From: Pseudomonadota bacterium
GTDB taxonomy: Bacteria > Pseudomonadota > Gammaproteobacteria > Burkholderiales > Burkholderiaceae_B
Direction of reading: 5' to 3'
Assembly: GCA_023427085.1 (NCBI GenBank)
Contig: JAEZBO010000266.1
Location: 1 to 64,000 of the forward strand
Length of the DNA: 64,000 bases
The translations under genes and the position numbers were made by a program. Position 1 is the stretch's first letter; each line of letters opens with the position of its first letter. The notes beneath the pieces were generated by a model. The model made no database searches. It was not told the DNA's origin and saw only the letters and a list, made by a program, of their open reading frames with translations. Shown piece by piece: positions 16,950 through 25,819 of the stretch.

Positions 16950-17936
16950 TTGACCATGACCATTACCCGTTTGCTGCGCCGCGGCCTGCTCGCCGCGTCC
17001 CTCGCCGTCATCGCCACGCCCGCGCTCGCGGCCGACGACTATCCGTCGCGACCCTTGCGCCTGGTGGTCGGCTTTGCCGTCGGCGGCCCCACCGACATCG
17101 TCGCGCGCGTGATCGCCAATGACCTGGGCCGCGCGCTCGGCCAGACCGTGATCGTCGAGAACCGCCCGGGCGCCAACGCGACGATCGCGGCCAACACCGT
17201 GGCGCGCGCCGCGCCGGACGGCTACACCGGCCTGATCGCCGCGACCAACCACACCATCAATGCGGTGCTGTATCCCAACCTGCCATTCGAGAGCGTCGAC
17301 GACTTCGTGCCGGTTGCCGCGATGGCGGTCGCGCCGACCGTGCTGATCGTCAACAAGGACTTCCCGGCGCAGGACCTCGCGGGCTTCCTGAAGCAAGTGC
17401 GCGCCAATCCCGACAAGTACTCGTACGCCTCGGCCGGCAGCGGCGGCACGCCGCATCTGTCGGCCGAACTCTTCAAGAAGCTGACCCAGACCACCATCAC
17501 CCACGTGCCCTACAAGGGCGCCGCGCCGGCGGTCAGCGACGTGATGGCCGGCCACGTGGCGATGTCCTTCGCCACGCTGGGATCGGTGCTGCCGCAGATC
17601 AAGGCCGGCCAGGTGCGCGCGCTGGCGGTAGCCGCGCCCGAGCGCTCGCCGCTGCTGCCCGAGGTACCGACCTTCGGCGAATCCGGCCTGCAGGATTTCC
17701 GGCTCGACTCGTGGTACGGCCTGCTGATGCCCAAGGGCACCCCGCCCGCGGTCATCGAACGCCTGGCCGGCGCGCTGCAGAAGGTCGCGCAATCGCCCAC
17801 CTTCGCCACCCAGATGGCCAACGCCGGCCTGCAAGCCATCACCGACAGCAACCCCCAGGCCTTCGAGACCCAGATGCGCGACGAGATCTCGCTGTTCGAC
17901 GATCTGGTCAAGAGCAGCAATCTGAAGGTCGATTGA
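16950..17936 (+). CDS. Bug-family (TctC-type) periplasmic solute-binding protein
   Basis: The 328-residue exported protein has a Sec signal peptide (cleavage near ALA-AD, residue 26) and the Bug core: YPSRPLRLVVGFAVGGPTDIVAR, then VENRPGANATIAA, then HVPYKGAAPA. Bug proteins bind carboxylic acids through a bridging-water pocket formed by the loop after beta-1. No TctA/TctB genes are nearby. It is the first gene of the operon under the divergent IclR regulator, so it probably delivers the operon's substrate. Confidence 0.92.
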   Translation: MTMTITRLLRRGLLAASLAVIATPALAADDYPSRPLRLVVGFAVGGPTDIVARVIANDLGRALGQTVIVENRPGANATIAANTVARAAPDGYTGLIAATNHTINAVLYPNLPFESVDDFVPVAAMAVAPTVLIVNKDFPAQDLAGFLKQVRANPDKYSYASAGSGGTPHLSAELFKKLTQTTITHVPYKGAAPAVSDVMAGHVAMSFATLGSVLPQIKAGQVRALAVAAPERSPLLPEVPTFGESGLQDFRLDSWYGLLMPKGTPPAVIERLAGALQKVAQSPTFATQMANAGLQAITDSNPQAFETQMRDEISLFDDLVKSSNLKVD

Positions 17937-17953
17937 TTCCACAGGCGCAAGAC

Positions 17954-19450
17954 ATGACCGCAACAAACACTCCCACCCGCTATCAGCTGTTCATCGACGG
18001 CCAATGGTGCGATCCCACCGACGGCGCCTGGTTCGACTCGGTCGAACCGTTCTCGGGCGAGGTCTGGGCGCAGATCCCGCGCGGCGGCGCCGCTGACGCC
18101 GAACGCGCCGTGCAGGCCGCCCATGCTGCCTTCACCCGAGGGGCCTGGCCGGCGCTGAGCGCGACCCAGCGTGGCGCGCTGCTGCGCAAGCTGGCGGCGC
18201 TGATCGAAGAGAACGCCGATCATCTGGGCCGCGTCGAACAACGCGACAACGGCAAGCTGATCACCGAGGTGCGTGGCCAGGTGCTCAACATCGCCCAATG
18301 GTTCTATTACTACGCCGGCCTGGCCGACAAGGTCAGCGGCGACGTGATTCCGGTCAACAAGCCGGGCGTCATCAACTACACCCGCCTCGAACCGCTGGGC
18401 GTGGTGGTGGCGATCACGCCATGGAACTCGCCGCTATCATTAACGGCCTGGAAGATGGCGCCGGCGCTGGCTGCCGGCAACACCATCGTCATCAAGCCGT
18501 CCGAGCACGCTTCGGCATCGATACTCGAACTGGCACGGCTGGCCGAACAGGCCGGCATCCCTCAGGGCGTGGTCAACGTGGTCACCGGTTTCGGCGCCGA
18601 AGTCGGCGATCCGCTGGTACGCCATCCGCTGACACGCAAGATCGCCTTCACCGGCGGCGACGCCGGCGGGCAGAAGGTCAACGAGGCGGCCGCCAGCGGC
18701 TTCAAGCGTGTCACGCTCGAACTGGGCGGCAAGTCGCCCAACATCGTGTTCGACGATGCCGACATCGACCAAGCGCTCAAGGGCGTGATCTCGGGCATCT
18801 TCGCGGCGGCCGGCCAGACCTGCATGGCCGGTTCGCGCCTGCTGTTGCAAGACAGCATCCACGACGCCTTCATCGAACGCCTGGTGGCGCTGACGCAGCA
18901 AGCGCGCATCGGCGACCCGTCCCTGCCGCAGACCCAGCTCGGTCCCATCGCCACCCGCCAGCAGTGGGACCACGTGATGCGCCTGATCGAGGCCGCCAAG
19001 GCCGAAGGCGCGACCTGCGCCCTCGGTGGCCACGCGTTGAGCGGCGAAGGCTACGGCCAGGGCCAGTTCGTCGCGCCGACCATCTTTACCGGCGTCACCA
19101 ATCAGATGCGCATCGCCCGCGAAGAAGTGTTCGGCCCTGTGCTGTCGGTGATCCGTTTCAAGGACGAGGACGAAGCGCTGGCGCTGGCCAACGACACCGA
19201 ATTCGGCCTGGCGGCGGCCGTCTGGACGCAGGATCTGCGCCGTGCCATGCATTGCGTCGAGAAGATCCAGGCCGGCACGGTGTGGGTAAACAATTACCGG
19301 ACCACCAGCTTCACGTCGCCCTTCGGCGGCTACAAACGTAGTGGCATGGGCCGCGAAGGCGGTGTCGATGCGATCAAGGAATACATGCAGGTCAAGAGCG
19401 TCTGGATCACCCCCTCGCCCAAGCGCGATAACCCTTTCGTACTGGGCTGA
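17954..19450 (+). CDS. NAD(P)-dependent aldehyde dehydrogenase
   Basis: The 498-residue protein is an ALDH-superfamily enzyme with Asn158 (TPWNSP), Glu256 (LELGGKSPN) and catalytic Cys290 (AGQTCMAGS). FTGGD replaces the more common FTGS nucleotide-site loop. It oxidises an aldehyde or semialdehyde, which I infer comes from the lyase encoded next. Start 17954 follows a purine-rich GGCGCAAG stretch; it begins 17 bases after the Bug gene. Confidence 0.9.
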   Translation: MTATNTPTRYQLFIDGQWCDPTDGAWFDSVEPFSGEVWAQIPRGGAADAERAVQAAHAAFTRGAWPALSATQRGALLRKLAALIEENADHLGRVEQRDNGKLITEVRGQVLNIAQWFYYYAGLADKVSGDVIPVNKPGVINYTRLEPLGVVVAITPWNSPLSLTAWKMAPALAAGNTIVIKPSEHASASILELARLAEQAGIPQGVVNVVTGFGAEVGDPLVRHPLTRKIAFTGGDAGGQKVNEAAASGFKRVTLELGGKSPNIVFDDADIDQALKGVISGIFAAAGQTCMAGSRLLLQDSIHDAFIERLVALTQQARIGDPSLPQTQLGPIATRQQWDHVMRLIEAAKAEGATCALGGHALSGEGYGQGQFVAPTIFTGVTNQMRIAREEVFGPVLSVIRFKDEDEALALANDTEFGLAAAVWTQDLRRAMHCVEKIQAGTVWVNNYRTTSFTSPFGGYKRSGMGREGGVDAIKEYMQVKSVWITPSPKRDNPFVLG

Positions 19451-19454
19451 CGCC

Positions 19455-20297
19455 ATGGCATATACCCTGGATGATCAGATACCCGCCGGCGAACTGGCCG
19501 ACTGGTGGCGCACCAGCGTCATCGACATCGAACCCGGCGCGATCCGCCCGCGCGGCTACGCGATCGAAACGCTGATCGGCACGATCAGTTTCCCCGCGAT
19601 GATCTGGCTGATGCTGCGCGGCGAGCTGCCCACGCCGGCGCAGTCCAGGCTGCTCGAGGCCACGCTGGTGGCCGGCGTCGACCATGGCCCGCACGCACCG
19701 TCGATCGCGATCGCCCGCATGGCCAGCACCTGCGGCATCGGCGTCAACGGCGCGATGGCCTCGGCCATCAACGTGCTGGGCGACGTGCATGGCGGCGCCG
19801 GCCAGGCCTGCCTGGCCTTGTACGAGCGTGTGATCGCCAGGCTGGCGCGCGGCGAGCCGCTAGCCGACGCAGCGAGCGCCGAGGTCGATGCAGCCTTGGC
19901 CGATGGCGGCCTGATCCCCGGCTTTGGCCATCGATTCCATCCGGTCGACCCCCGCGCCGGCAAGCTGCTGGCGCTGGTCGACGCGGCGCATCAGGCCGGC
20001 GAGGTCGCCGGCCGGCATGCCGCCGTGGCCCGCGCGGTCGAAACCGCGCTGGCGCGTCGCAAGGGCAAGCGGCTGCCGATGAACATCGATGGCGCCACCG
20101 CCGCCGTGCATGGCGAGCTGGGCTTTGCGCCCGAACTCGCGCGCGGGCTGTTCGTGCTGTCGCGCTCGGTCGGCATCCTCAGCCATGCCTGGGAACAGAT
20201 GAACACCTCGGCGCGCATCAAGGGACCGATGCCGCCGCAAGTGCCCTATCGCTATACCGGCGCCGCGCCGCGACAAACGGAGCCCGGCCATGAATGA
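19455..20297 (+). CDS. Citryl-CoA lyase-like protein (citrate synthase family)
   Basis: The 280-residue protein belongs to the short citrate-synthase-like proteins often annotated citryl-CoA lyase. Family histidines are visible in VDHGPHAPS and GFGHRFHPVDPRA. Classical citrate synthase is about 430 residues, so this is the short form. Such proteins cleave or form a C-C bond in a 3-hydroxyacyl-CoA. With the CoA-transferase next door, a CoA-activated hydroxy acid is the likely substrate. The last eight bases overlap the CoA-transferase gene. Confidence 0.8.
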   Translation: MAYTLDDQIPAGELADWWRTSVIDIEPGAIRPRGYAIETLIGTISFPAMIWLMLRGELPTPAQSRLLEATLVAGVDHGPHAPSIAIARMASTCGIGVNGAMASAINVLGDVHGGAGQACLALYERVIARLARGEPLADAASAEVDAALADGGLIPGFGHRFHPVDPRAGKLLALVDAAHQAGEVAGRHAAVARAVETALARRKGKRLPMNIDGATAAVHGELGFAPELARGLFVLSRSVGILSHAWEQMNTSARIKGPMPPQVPYRYTGAAPRQTEPGHE

Positions 20298-21486
20298 CAC
20301 CACGACGTTGCCGCTGCACGGCATCCGCGTGCTGGACTTCGGCCACACCGTCATGGGCCCGGCCTGCGGCATGCTGCTCGCCGACATGGGCGCCGACGTG
20401 GTCAAGATCGAACCGGTCGAAGGCGACCGCACGCGCCGGCTCAAGGGCTTCGGCACCGGCTACTTCGGCTATTTCAATCGCAACAAGCGCAGCCTCGCGC
20501 TCGATCTCAAGCACCCGCGTGGCCGCGCGACGCTGCTCAAGCTGGTCGAGAGCGCCGACGTGCTGGTCGAGAACTTCGCGCCCGACACGATGGAGCGCCT
20601 GTCGCTGGGCTACGACACGCTGCGCACCGTCAACCCGCGGCTGATCTACGCCAGCCTCAAGGGCTTTCTGGACGGTCCCTATCGCGAACGCCAGGCGCTC
20701 GACGAGGTGGTGCAGATGATGGCCGGCCTGGCCTACATGACCGGGCCGTCGGGCCGCCCGCTGCGCGCCGGCACCTCGGTGGTCGACATCACCGGCGGCA
20801 TGTTCGCGGTAATCGCGATCCTGCTGGCCTTGCGCGAACGCGATCGCAGCGGCGCGGGCCAGAAGGTCGCGACCGCCCTGTTCGAATCGACCGTCATGCT
20901 GATGGGCCAGCACCTGTGCTACGCGGCGCAGAGCAGCGCGCCGATCCCGCCGATGCCCGAGCGGGTGTCGGCCTGGGCGGTCTACGAGCCTTTCACGGTG
21001 GCGGGCGGCGAGCAGCTGTTCGTCGGCATCACCAGCGATGGCCACTGGCAGCGCTTTTGCACCGAGATCGGACGGTTGGACCTGCTTGCCAATCCCGCCT
21101 ATGCCAGCAACGAAAGCCGCATCGACGCGCGCGCCAGCCTGATTCCAGAACTGGCCGCCGCGCTGGGCCAGCTCAGCCTGGCGCAGGCGGTGCAGGCCTG
21201 CGAACGCGCGCGCATTCCGTTCTCGCCGATCAACCGGCCCGAACAGCTGTTCGACGATCCGCACCTGGCTGCCACCGGCGGGCTGCTTGACACCCGCCTG
21301 CCCAATGGCACCCGTACCCGCCTGCCGAGCCTGCCGATCCGCATGGAAAGCGCCACCTTCGGCATCCGCCGCGATCCGCCCAATGCCGGCCAGGACAGCC
21401 GCGCGCTGCTGGCCGAGCTGGGGCTGTCGGCCAGCGATATCGACGACCTGATCACAGGCGGCGTGGTCCACGCCGCCGAGGAATGA
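20290..21486 (+). CDS. CaiB/BaiF (family III) CoA-transferase
   Basis: The 398-residue protein has the family III fold: an N-terminal GIRVLDFGHTVMGPACGMLLADMGADVVKIE, the NRNKRSLALDLK segment, and the catalytic aspartate in ALDEVVQMMAGL (residue about 138). It transfers CoA between carboxylic acids without ATP. Its eight-base overlap with the lyase gene and four-base overlap with the aldo/keto reductase gene place it inside a coupled operon. The natural acid is not readable from sequence. Confidence 0.9.
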   Translation: MNDTTTLPLHGIRVLDFGHTVMGPACGMLLADMGADVVKIEPVEGDRTRRLKGFGTGYFGYFNRNKRSLALDLKHPRGRATLLKLVESADVLVENFAPDTMERLSLGYDTLRTVNPRLIYASLKGFLDGPYRERQALDEVVQMMAGLAYMTGPSGRPLRAGTSVVDITGGMFAVIAILLALRERDRSGAGQKVATALFESTVMLMGQHLCYAAQSSAPIPPMPERVSAWAVYEPFTVAGGEQLFVGITSDGHWQRFCTEIGRLDLLANPAYASNESRIDARASLIPELAAALGQLSLAQAVQACERARIPFSPINRPEQLFDDPHLAATGGLLDTRLPNGTRTRLPSLPIRMESATFGIRRDPPNAGQDSRALLAELGLSASDIDDLITGGVVHAAEE

Positions 21487-22478
21487 CATCCATCATGACC
21501 ACCACGCACCCCTTCGGCGACACGCCGCCCGCCTTCGTCCTGGGCACCATGGCGATGACGGGCTACTACGGCCCCAGCTCGGACAGCCAGTCGCGCCAGA
21601 CGCTGGACTTTTACCTGCAGCACGGCGGCCGCTGGATCGACACCGCCGACCTCTACGCCAACGGCGCCAACGAAACGCTGGTCGGCGACGCGATCCGGCA
21701 GCGGCGCGACGACGTCGTGCTGTGCACCAAGTTCGGTTATCTGTTTGGCGAACGCGCCGACCAGCGCGGCCTGGATGCCCGACCCGAGCGCGTCGAAGCG
21801 GCCTGCGATGCCAGCCTGCTGCGGCTCGGCACCGACGTGATCGACCTTTATTACCTGCATCGCGTCGATCCCAACGTACCCCTCGAAGACACCTACGGCG
21901 CAATGACGCGGCTGGTCGAGAAAGGCAAGGTGCGCGCGCTGGGCCTGTGCGAAGTGGGGCCCGGCGCCTATGCCCGGGCGCAGCGGATCCACCCGGTCGC
22001 CGTGGTGCAGAGCGAATACTCGCTGTGGAGCCGTGAACCCGAGACCGACATCATCCCGGCCTTGAAGCAACAGGGCAGCTGGTTCTTCGGTTATGCATCG
22101 CTAGGCCGTGGCATTCTCAGCGGCGCGCTCAAGTCGCCGGACGACCTGCCGCCGGGCGACCAGCGGCGCGACATGCCGCGTTTCCAGGGCGAGAACTTCT
22201 ACAAGAACCTCGAGCTGGTCGAGCAGTTGCGGGCCCTGGCCGAACAGTCGGGCGCCAGCGCCGCGCAACTGGCGCTGGCCTGGTGCAAGCGCAGCGGCGA
22301 GGCCACGCCCATCGTCGGCGTGACCGAACCGCAACACGTCAGTGACGCCATGCACGCGGCGGCGCTACGACTCGACGCCACGGTATGGCAGCAACTGGAC
22401 GCGGTGTTCGCACCGGGCGCCGCGGCGGGCCAGCGTTATCCCGACTCGGCCATGAAGCGGCTGCAAAGCGGCCGTTGA
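21483..22478 (+). CDS. Aldo/keto reductase
   Basis: The 331-residue NADP-dependent reductase has the TIM-barrel active-site residues Asp-Tyr (WIDTADLYANG), Lys (CTKFGYLF) and His (LYYLHRVDP). YASLGRGILSG and TPIVGVTEP shape the cofactor site. The ATG at 21483 overlaps the CoA-transferase stop (ATGA); ATG 21495 is an alternative. It is the last gene of the operon and ends seven bases from the convergent Mrp operon. Confidence 0.88.
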   Translation: MTSIMTTTHPFGDTPPAFVLGTMAMTGYYGPSSDSQSRQTLDFYLQHGGRWIDTADLYANGANETLVGDAIRQRRDDVVLCTKFGYLFGERADQRGLDARPERVEAACDASLLRLGTDVIDLYYLHRVDPNVPLEDTYGAMTRLVEKGKVRALGLCEVGPGAYARAQRIHPVAVVQSEYSLWSREPETDIIPALKQQGSWFFGYASLGRGILSGALKSPDDLPPGDQRRDMPRFQGENFYKNLELVEQLRALAEQSGASAAQLALAWCKRSGEATPIVGVTEPQHVSDAMHAAALRLDATVWQQLDAVFAPGAAAGQRYPDSAMKRLQSGR

Positions 22479-22485
22479 CGGCGCG

Positions 22486-22839
22486 TCAATCCGAACCCGC
22501 CGTGCCCCGCTCGCGCAGGGCATCGCGATTTTCCAGCCCGCGCAGCGGCTCGCCCGAAAAATAGATCGCGCGCCCCAGCAGGTGGCCCGCCACCGGCACG
22601 GTCAACACCAGGAACAGGATCGCCACCGCCGCGATGGCCAGCGTGTAGGCATCGCCACTGCCCAGCGCCGCGCCGGCGACCGTCAGGCCGGCGCCGATGG
22701 TGCCGGACTTGGTCGACGCATGCATGCGCTGCAAGGGATCGCTAAAACGCAGCAGGCCCAGCGCGGCGCCGAGCAGGAACACGAAGCCGGCGATCTTGAG
22801 CAGCAGCGCGGCCGCAGTCAACAGCAGTGCCACGCTCAT
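22486..22839 (-). CDS. mnhG: Mrp antiporter subunit G
   Basis: The 117-residue protein has three hydrophobic helices and the MrpG signature (LRFSDPLQRMHASTKSGTIGAGL). It is a membrane subunit of the multi-protein Na+/H+ (or K+/H+) antiporter. Its ATG overlaps the subunit F stop. It is the last gene of the operon. Confidence 0.92.
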   Translation of the reverse strand: MSVALLLTAAALLLKIAGFVFLLGAALGLLRFSDPLQRMHASTKSGTIGAGLTVAGAALGSGDAYTLAIAAVAILFLVLTVPVAGHLLGRAIYFSGEPLRGLENRDALRERGTAGSD

Positions 22840-23132
22840 GACTTGCTCCGCCGTTCGAGAAAGGCCGCCAGCGCGCAGGTGCCCATGAAACCGAACACGG
22901 CCAGTCCCAGGCCGACGTCGAGGAACTCGCGCCGGCCGGTGACCGCCATCGTCAGCGCCGCGGCGCTGACCGCCAGGCCGGTCAACATGTCCAGCGCGAC
23001 GAAGCGGTCGGCCAGGCCGGGCCCACGCAGCATGCGCAGCAGGGTCATGCCCAGCGGCACCGCCAGCAGCGCCAGCAGCGTGTGGGTTGCCAGCGACACG
23101 ACGCGGTCCCACAGCATCAGGGTCTCCATCAT
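22836..23132 (-). CDS. mnhF: Mrp antiporter subunit F
   Basis: The 98-residue protein has three membrane helices and the MrpF signature GPGLADRFVALDMLTGLAV, with the buried Asp expected in the family. Two adjacent ATGs (23132, 23129) are possible starts. The stop overlaps subunit G and the start overlaps the stop of subunit E. Confidence 0.92.
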   Translation of the reverse strand: MMETLMLWDRVVSLATHTLLALLAVPLGMTLLRMLRGPGLADRFVALDMLTGLAVSAAALTMAVTGRREFLDVGLGLAVFGFMGTCALAAFLERRSKS

Positions 23133-23467
23133 GCTTCGATCTCCAGCAGGGTGTCCTCGAAGGCCGCACGGATATCGGCCACCACCGCCTCGTCGGACGC
23201 GGCGTCCAGGCAATGCACGTACAGCATCTTGCGGTCGTCGCTGACATGCAGCGAGGTGGTGCCGGGCGTCAGCGACACCAGGTTGGCCAGCGTGGCGATG
23301 CCCAGGTCGCTGCGCACCCGCAGCGGCACGGCGACCACGGCCGGCTGGCCGGCGCCCGTACCGGCGTAGGCCGCACGCGCCACCGACCACGACGACAACG
23401 CCAGCTCGCGCAGGAACACCACGCAAAGCTTCCGGCAGGCGCGCAGGCGCCGCGGCAAGGTGCTCAT
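23129..23467 (-). CDS. mnhE: Mrp antiporter subunit E, N-terminally short
   Basis: The 112-residue protein matches the C-terminal two-thirds of MrpE: FLRELALSSWSVARAAY, then VPLRVRSDLGIATLANLVSLTPGTTSLHV and a ferredoxin-like cytoplasmic tail. MrpE is usually about 160 residues with two more N-terminal membrane helices. Here the only in-frame start (ATG 23467, overlapping the subunit D stop) leaves them out. Either a genuine short form or a deletion at the D/E junction. Confidence 0.85.
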   Translation of the reverse strand: MSTLPRRLRACRKLCVVFLRELALSSWSVARAAYAGTGAGQPAVVAVPLRVRSDLGIATLANLVSLTPGTTSLHVSDDRKMLYVHCLDAASDEAVVADIRAAFEDTLLEIEA

Positions 23468-24987
23468 GGCGTCTCTCCCTGGACCGGCGGCGCGGGCGTG
23501 GTCAGCGTCGCGTCGATGTACTGCGCCGGATCGGCCAACGTGGCCGCGGCGGCGCGCGAGAATTCGATCAAGGCCTGGGGCTGCAGGCCGATCCACAATG
23601 TCAACGCGGCCAGCGCGCCGATGGCCAGCGTCATCGGCGCCGGCACCCGGAGGATGCGCTGACGCACCACCGGCGCGCGCTTCCAGTAGGCCTCGATCCA
23701 GATCTTGCTCATCGAATAGATCGTCAGCAGGCCCACGAACAGGCCGACCGCGGCCAGCCAGGCGGCATCGGCCTTGAACGACGCATCGATGACCAGGAAC
23801 TTGGCCCAGAAGCCCGACAGCGGCGGGATGCCGGCCAGCGACAGCGCCGGAATCGCGAACAGCACGGCCAGCCAGGGCTGGCTGCGCATCAGTCCGCCAC
23901 AGCGGCGCAGATCGTAGGTGCCGGTGCAGCGATGCATGGCGCCGGCGATGAGAAACAGATTGGCCTTCACGATGATGTGGTGGACGATGTAGAAGATCGC
24001 GCCAGCCATCGCCGCCACCGTGCCAAGCGCCAGCCCGAGCAGGATGTAGCCGATCTGGCTGATGATGTGGAACGACAGGATCCGCCGCACGTCCCATTGC
24101 ACCGCGGCGCCGAACACGCCGAACAGCATGGTGCCGGCCGCCATCAGCGCGATCACCTCGCGCAGCGCCTCGCCGCCGGCGAACAGCAGCGAGAACACGC
24201 GCAGGCAGGCATACACGCCGACCTTGGTCAGCAGCCCGGCGAAGATCGCCAGCACCGCGATCGACATGGTGTGGTACGAGGCCGGCAGCCAGAAGAACAT
24301 CGGGAACACGCCGGCCTTGATGCCGAAGCCGACCAAAAATAATGCCGCCGACACGGCCAGCGCGGCGCTGTTGTCGGCCTGCGGCAACACGCGCGCCAGG
24401 TCGGCCATGTTCAGCGTACCGGTCACGCCGTAAAGGATCGCGATCGCCAGCAGGAACATCAGCGTGCTCAGCAGATTGAGCGCCGCGTACTTCATCGCGC
24501 CGTCCAGCTGCGCGCGGTTCTTGTCGATCACCAGCAAGCCCATCGCGGTGATCAGCATGATCTCGAACCAGACGTACAGGTTGAAGATGTCGCCGGTCAG
24601 GAAGGCGCCGTTGACGGCGGCCAGCAGGCCCAGCATCAACGGCCGCACGCCGTTGTGCAGGTGGCGCCGATGCGTGGCCGACAGGCTGAACACGCCGACC
24701 GCCATGGCCAGCACGCCGGTGACCGCGACCATCGCCGCGCCCAGCCGGTCGGCCACGAAGCTGATGCCGAACGGCGCCTGCCAGCCGCCGAAGGTCAGTG
24801 CGATCACGCCTTGCGCGGACACCTGCCGCAGCAGCACCAGCGCGGCCAGCAGCATCGCCAGCAGGCAGACCAGGTAAAGCGCCTGCTGGGCGGCATGGCG
24901 GCGCCAGCACAGCATGCACAGCGCCGAGCCCAGCAGGGGGATCAGCACCGGCCACAACACGAGGTGGGCGTCGAGCATCGGCATCAC
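23464..24987 (-). CDS. mnhD: Mrp antiporter subunit D
   Basis: The 507-residue protein is a proton-translocating subunit homologous to respiratory complex I NuoM/NuoN, with about 14 hydrophobic helices. The conserved charged residues lie in WFEIMLITAMGLLV and GIKAGVFPMFFWLPASYHT. Overlaps ATG/TGA with subunit E downstream and with subunit C upstream. Start 24987 (MMPML) or 24978. Confidence 0.93.
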   Translation of the reverse strand: MMPMLDAHLVLWPVLIPLLGSALCMLCWRRHAAQQALYLVCLLAMLLAALVLLRQVSAQGVIALTFGGWQAPFGISFVADRLGAAMVAVTGVLAMAVGVFSLSATHRRHLHNGVRPLMLGLLAAVNGAFLTGDIFNLYVWFEIMLITAMGLLVIDKNRAQLDGAMKYAALNLLSTLMFLLAIAILYGVTGTLNMADLARVLPQADNSAALAVSAALFLVGFGIKAGVFPMFFWLPASYHTMSIAVLAIFAGLLTKVGVYACLRVFSLLFAGGEALREVIALMAAGTMLFGVFGAAVQWDVRRILSFHIISQIGYILLGLALGTVAAMAGAIFYIVHHIIVKANLFLIAGAMHRCTGTYDLRRCGGLMRSQPWLAVLFAIPALSLAGIPPLSGFWAKFLVIDASFKADAAWLAAVGLFVGLLTIYSMSKIWIEAYWKRAPVVRQRILRVPAPMTLAIGALAALTLWIGLQPQALIEFSRAAAATLADPAQYIDATLTTPAPPVQGETP

Positions 24988-25400
24988 CGGCGCACCTGCT
25001 GCGCGCGCGGCGCGGCGTCAGCGTCTTGCGGCGCATCGTCGAAGGGGCTGCCCAGCGCCTCGGCCTCGTTCAGCTGGCGGCCATCGAGCGTGCCACTGTC
25101 GCGATAGATGCGCAGCACCAGCGCGGCCACGAACGACACCAGCGAAAAGCCGATCACGATGGCGGTCAGCACCAGCGCCTGCGGCAGCGGATTGGCGGCC
25201 GTCTGGGCCAGCGTGGTCTCGCCGGCGCCCATGACCGGCGGCGCGAACGCGCCGATGCGCCCGGCCAGGAAGATCACCAGATTGACCGCGGCCGACAGCA
25301 GCATCAAGCCGAACAACACACGCACCACGTGCCGCGACAGCAGCAGGTACAGCCCGACGGCCATGACGGCGGCGATCCCGGCGGCATAGATCAGATTCAA
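24984..25400 (-). CDS. mnhC: Mrp antiporter subunit C
   Basis: The 138-residue protein is a three-helix NuoK homologue (SAAVNLVIFLAG, NPLPQALVLTAIVIGFS) with a hydrophilic C-terminal extension of about 35 residues. The start is a TTG at 25398-25400: it overlaps the subunit B stop as TTGA, in line with the other junctions, and no ATG fits. Confidence 0.88.
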   Translation of the reverse strand: MNLIYAAGIAAVMAVGLYLLLSRHVVRVLFGLMLLSAAVNLVIFLAGRIGAFAPPVMGAGETTLAQTAANPLPQALVLTAIVIGFSLVSFVAALVLRIYRDSGTLDGRQLNEAEALGSPFDDAPQDADAAPRAQQVRR

Positions 25401-25819
25401 GATGCTTCCCCTTGGTCTTCGTCTTCGTACAGGCGCAGCACCAGGCACAGCATCCCGCCCATCACGGTGCAATACACGCCGATGTCGAACAGCAGCGTGG
25501 TACCGAGCTTGAAACCATTGTCGAAAATGATCCACTGATGCGTCAGGAAGCCCGCGCCGGCGACGATGCCGGGCAGGCCGCTGAGCACCGCGAACACCAC
25601 GCCGGCGCCGGCCAGCACGACCGGATGGATACGCAAGCGGCGGCGCGCCCGCTTCACGCCGTCCGCCAATGCGATCAGGGCGTAGGCCATGGCCGCCACC
25701 AGGCCGCCGACGAAGCCGCCGCCCGGTTCGTTGTGGCCGCGCCAGAGCATCAGCAGGGACACGCTCAACATGCCCCAGAACAGCAGCCTGGCGGTGGCGC
25801 TGAAGATCAGCGAATTCAT
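25397..25819 (-). CDS. mnhB: Mrp antiporter subunit B
   Basis: The 140-residue protein is a four-helix MrpB subunit (HNEPGGGFVGGLVAAMAYAL, FKLGTTLLFDIGVYCTVMGG). It is separate from subunit A, not fused to it as in some A/B forms. Start overlaps the subunit A stop (ATGA). Confidence 0.92.
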   Translation of the reverse strand: MNSLIFSATARLLFWGMLSVSLLMLWRGHNEPGGGFVGGLVAAMAYALIALADGVKRARRRLRIHPVVLAGAGVVFAVLSGLPGIVAGAGFLTHQWIIFDNGFKLGTTLLFDIGVYCTVMGGMLCLVLRLYEDEDQGEAS

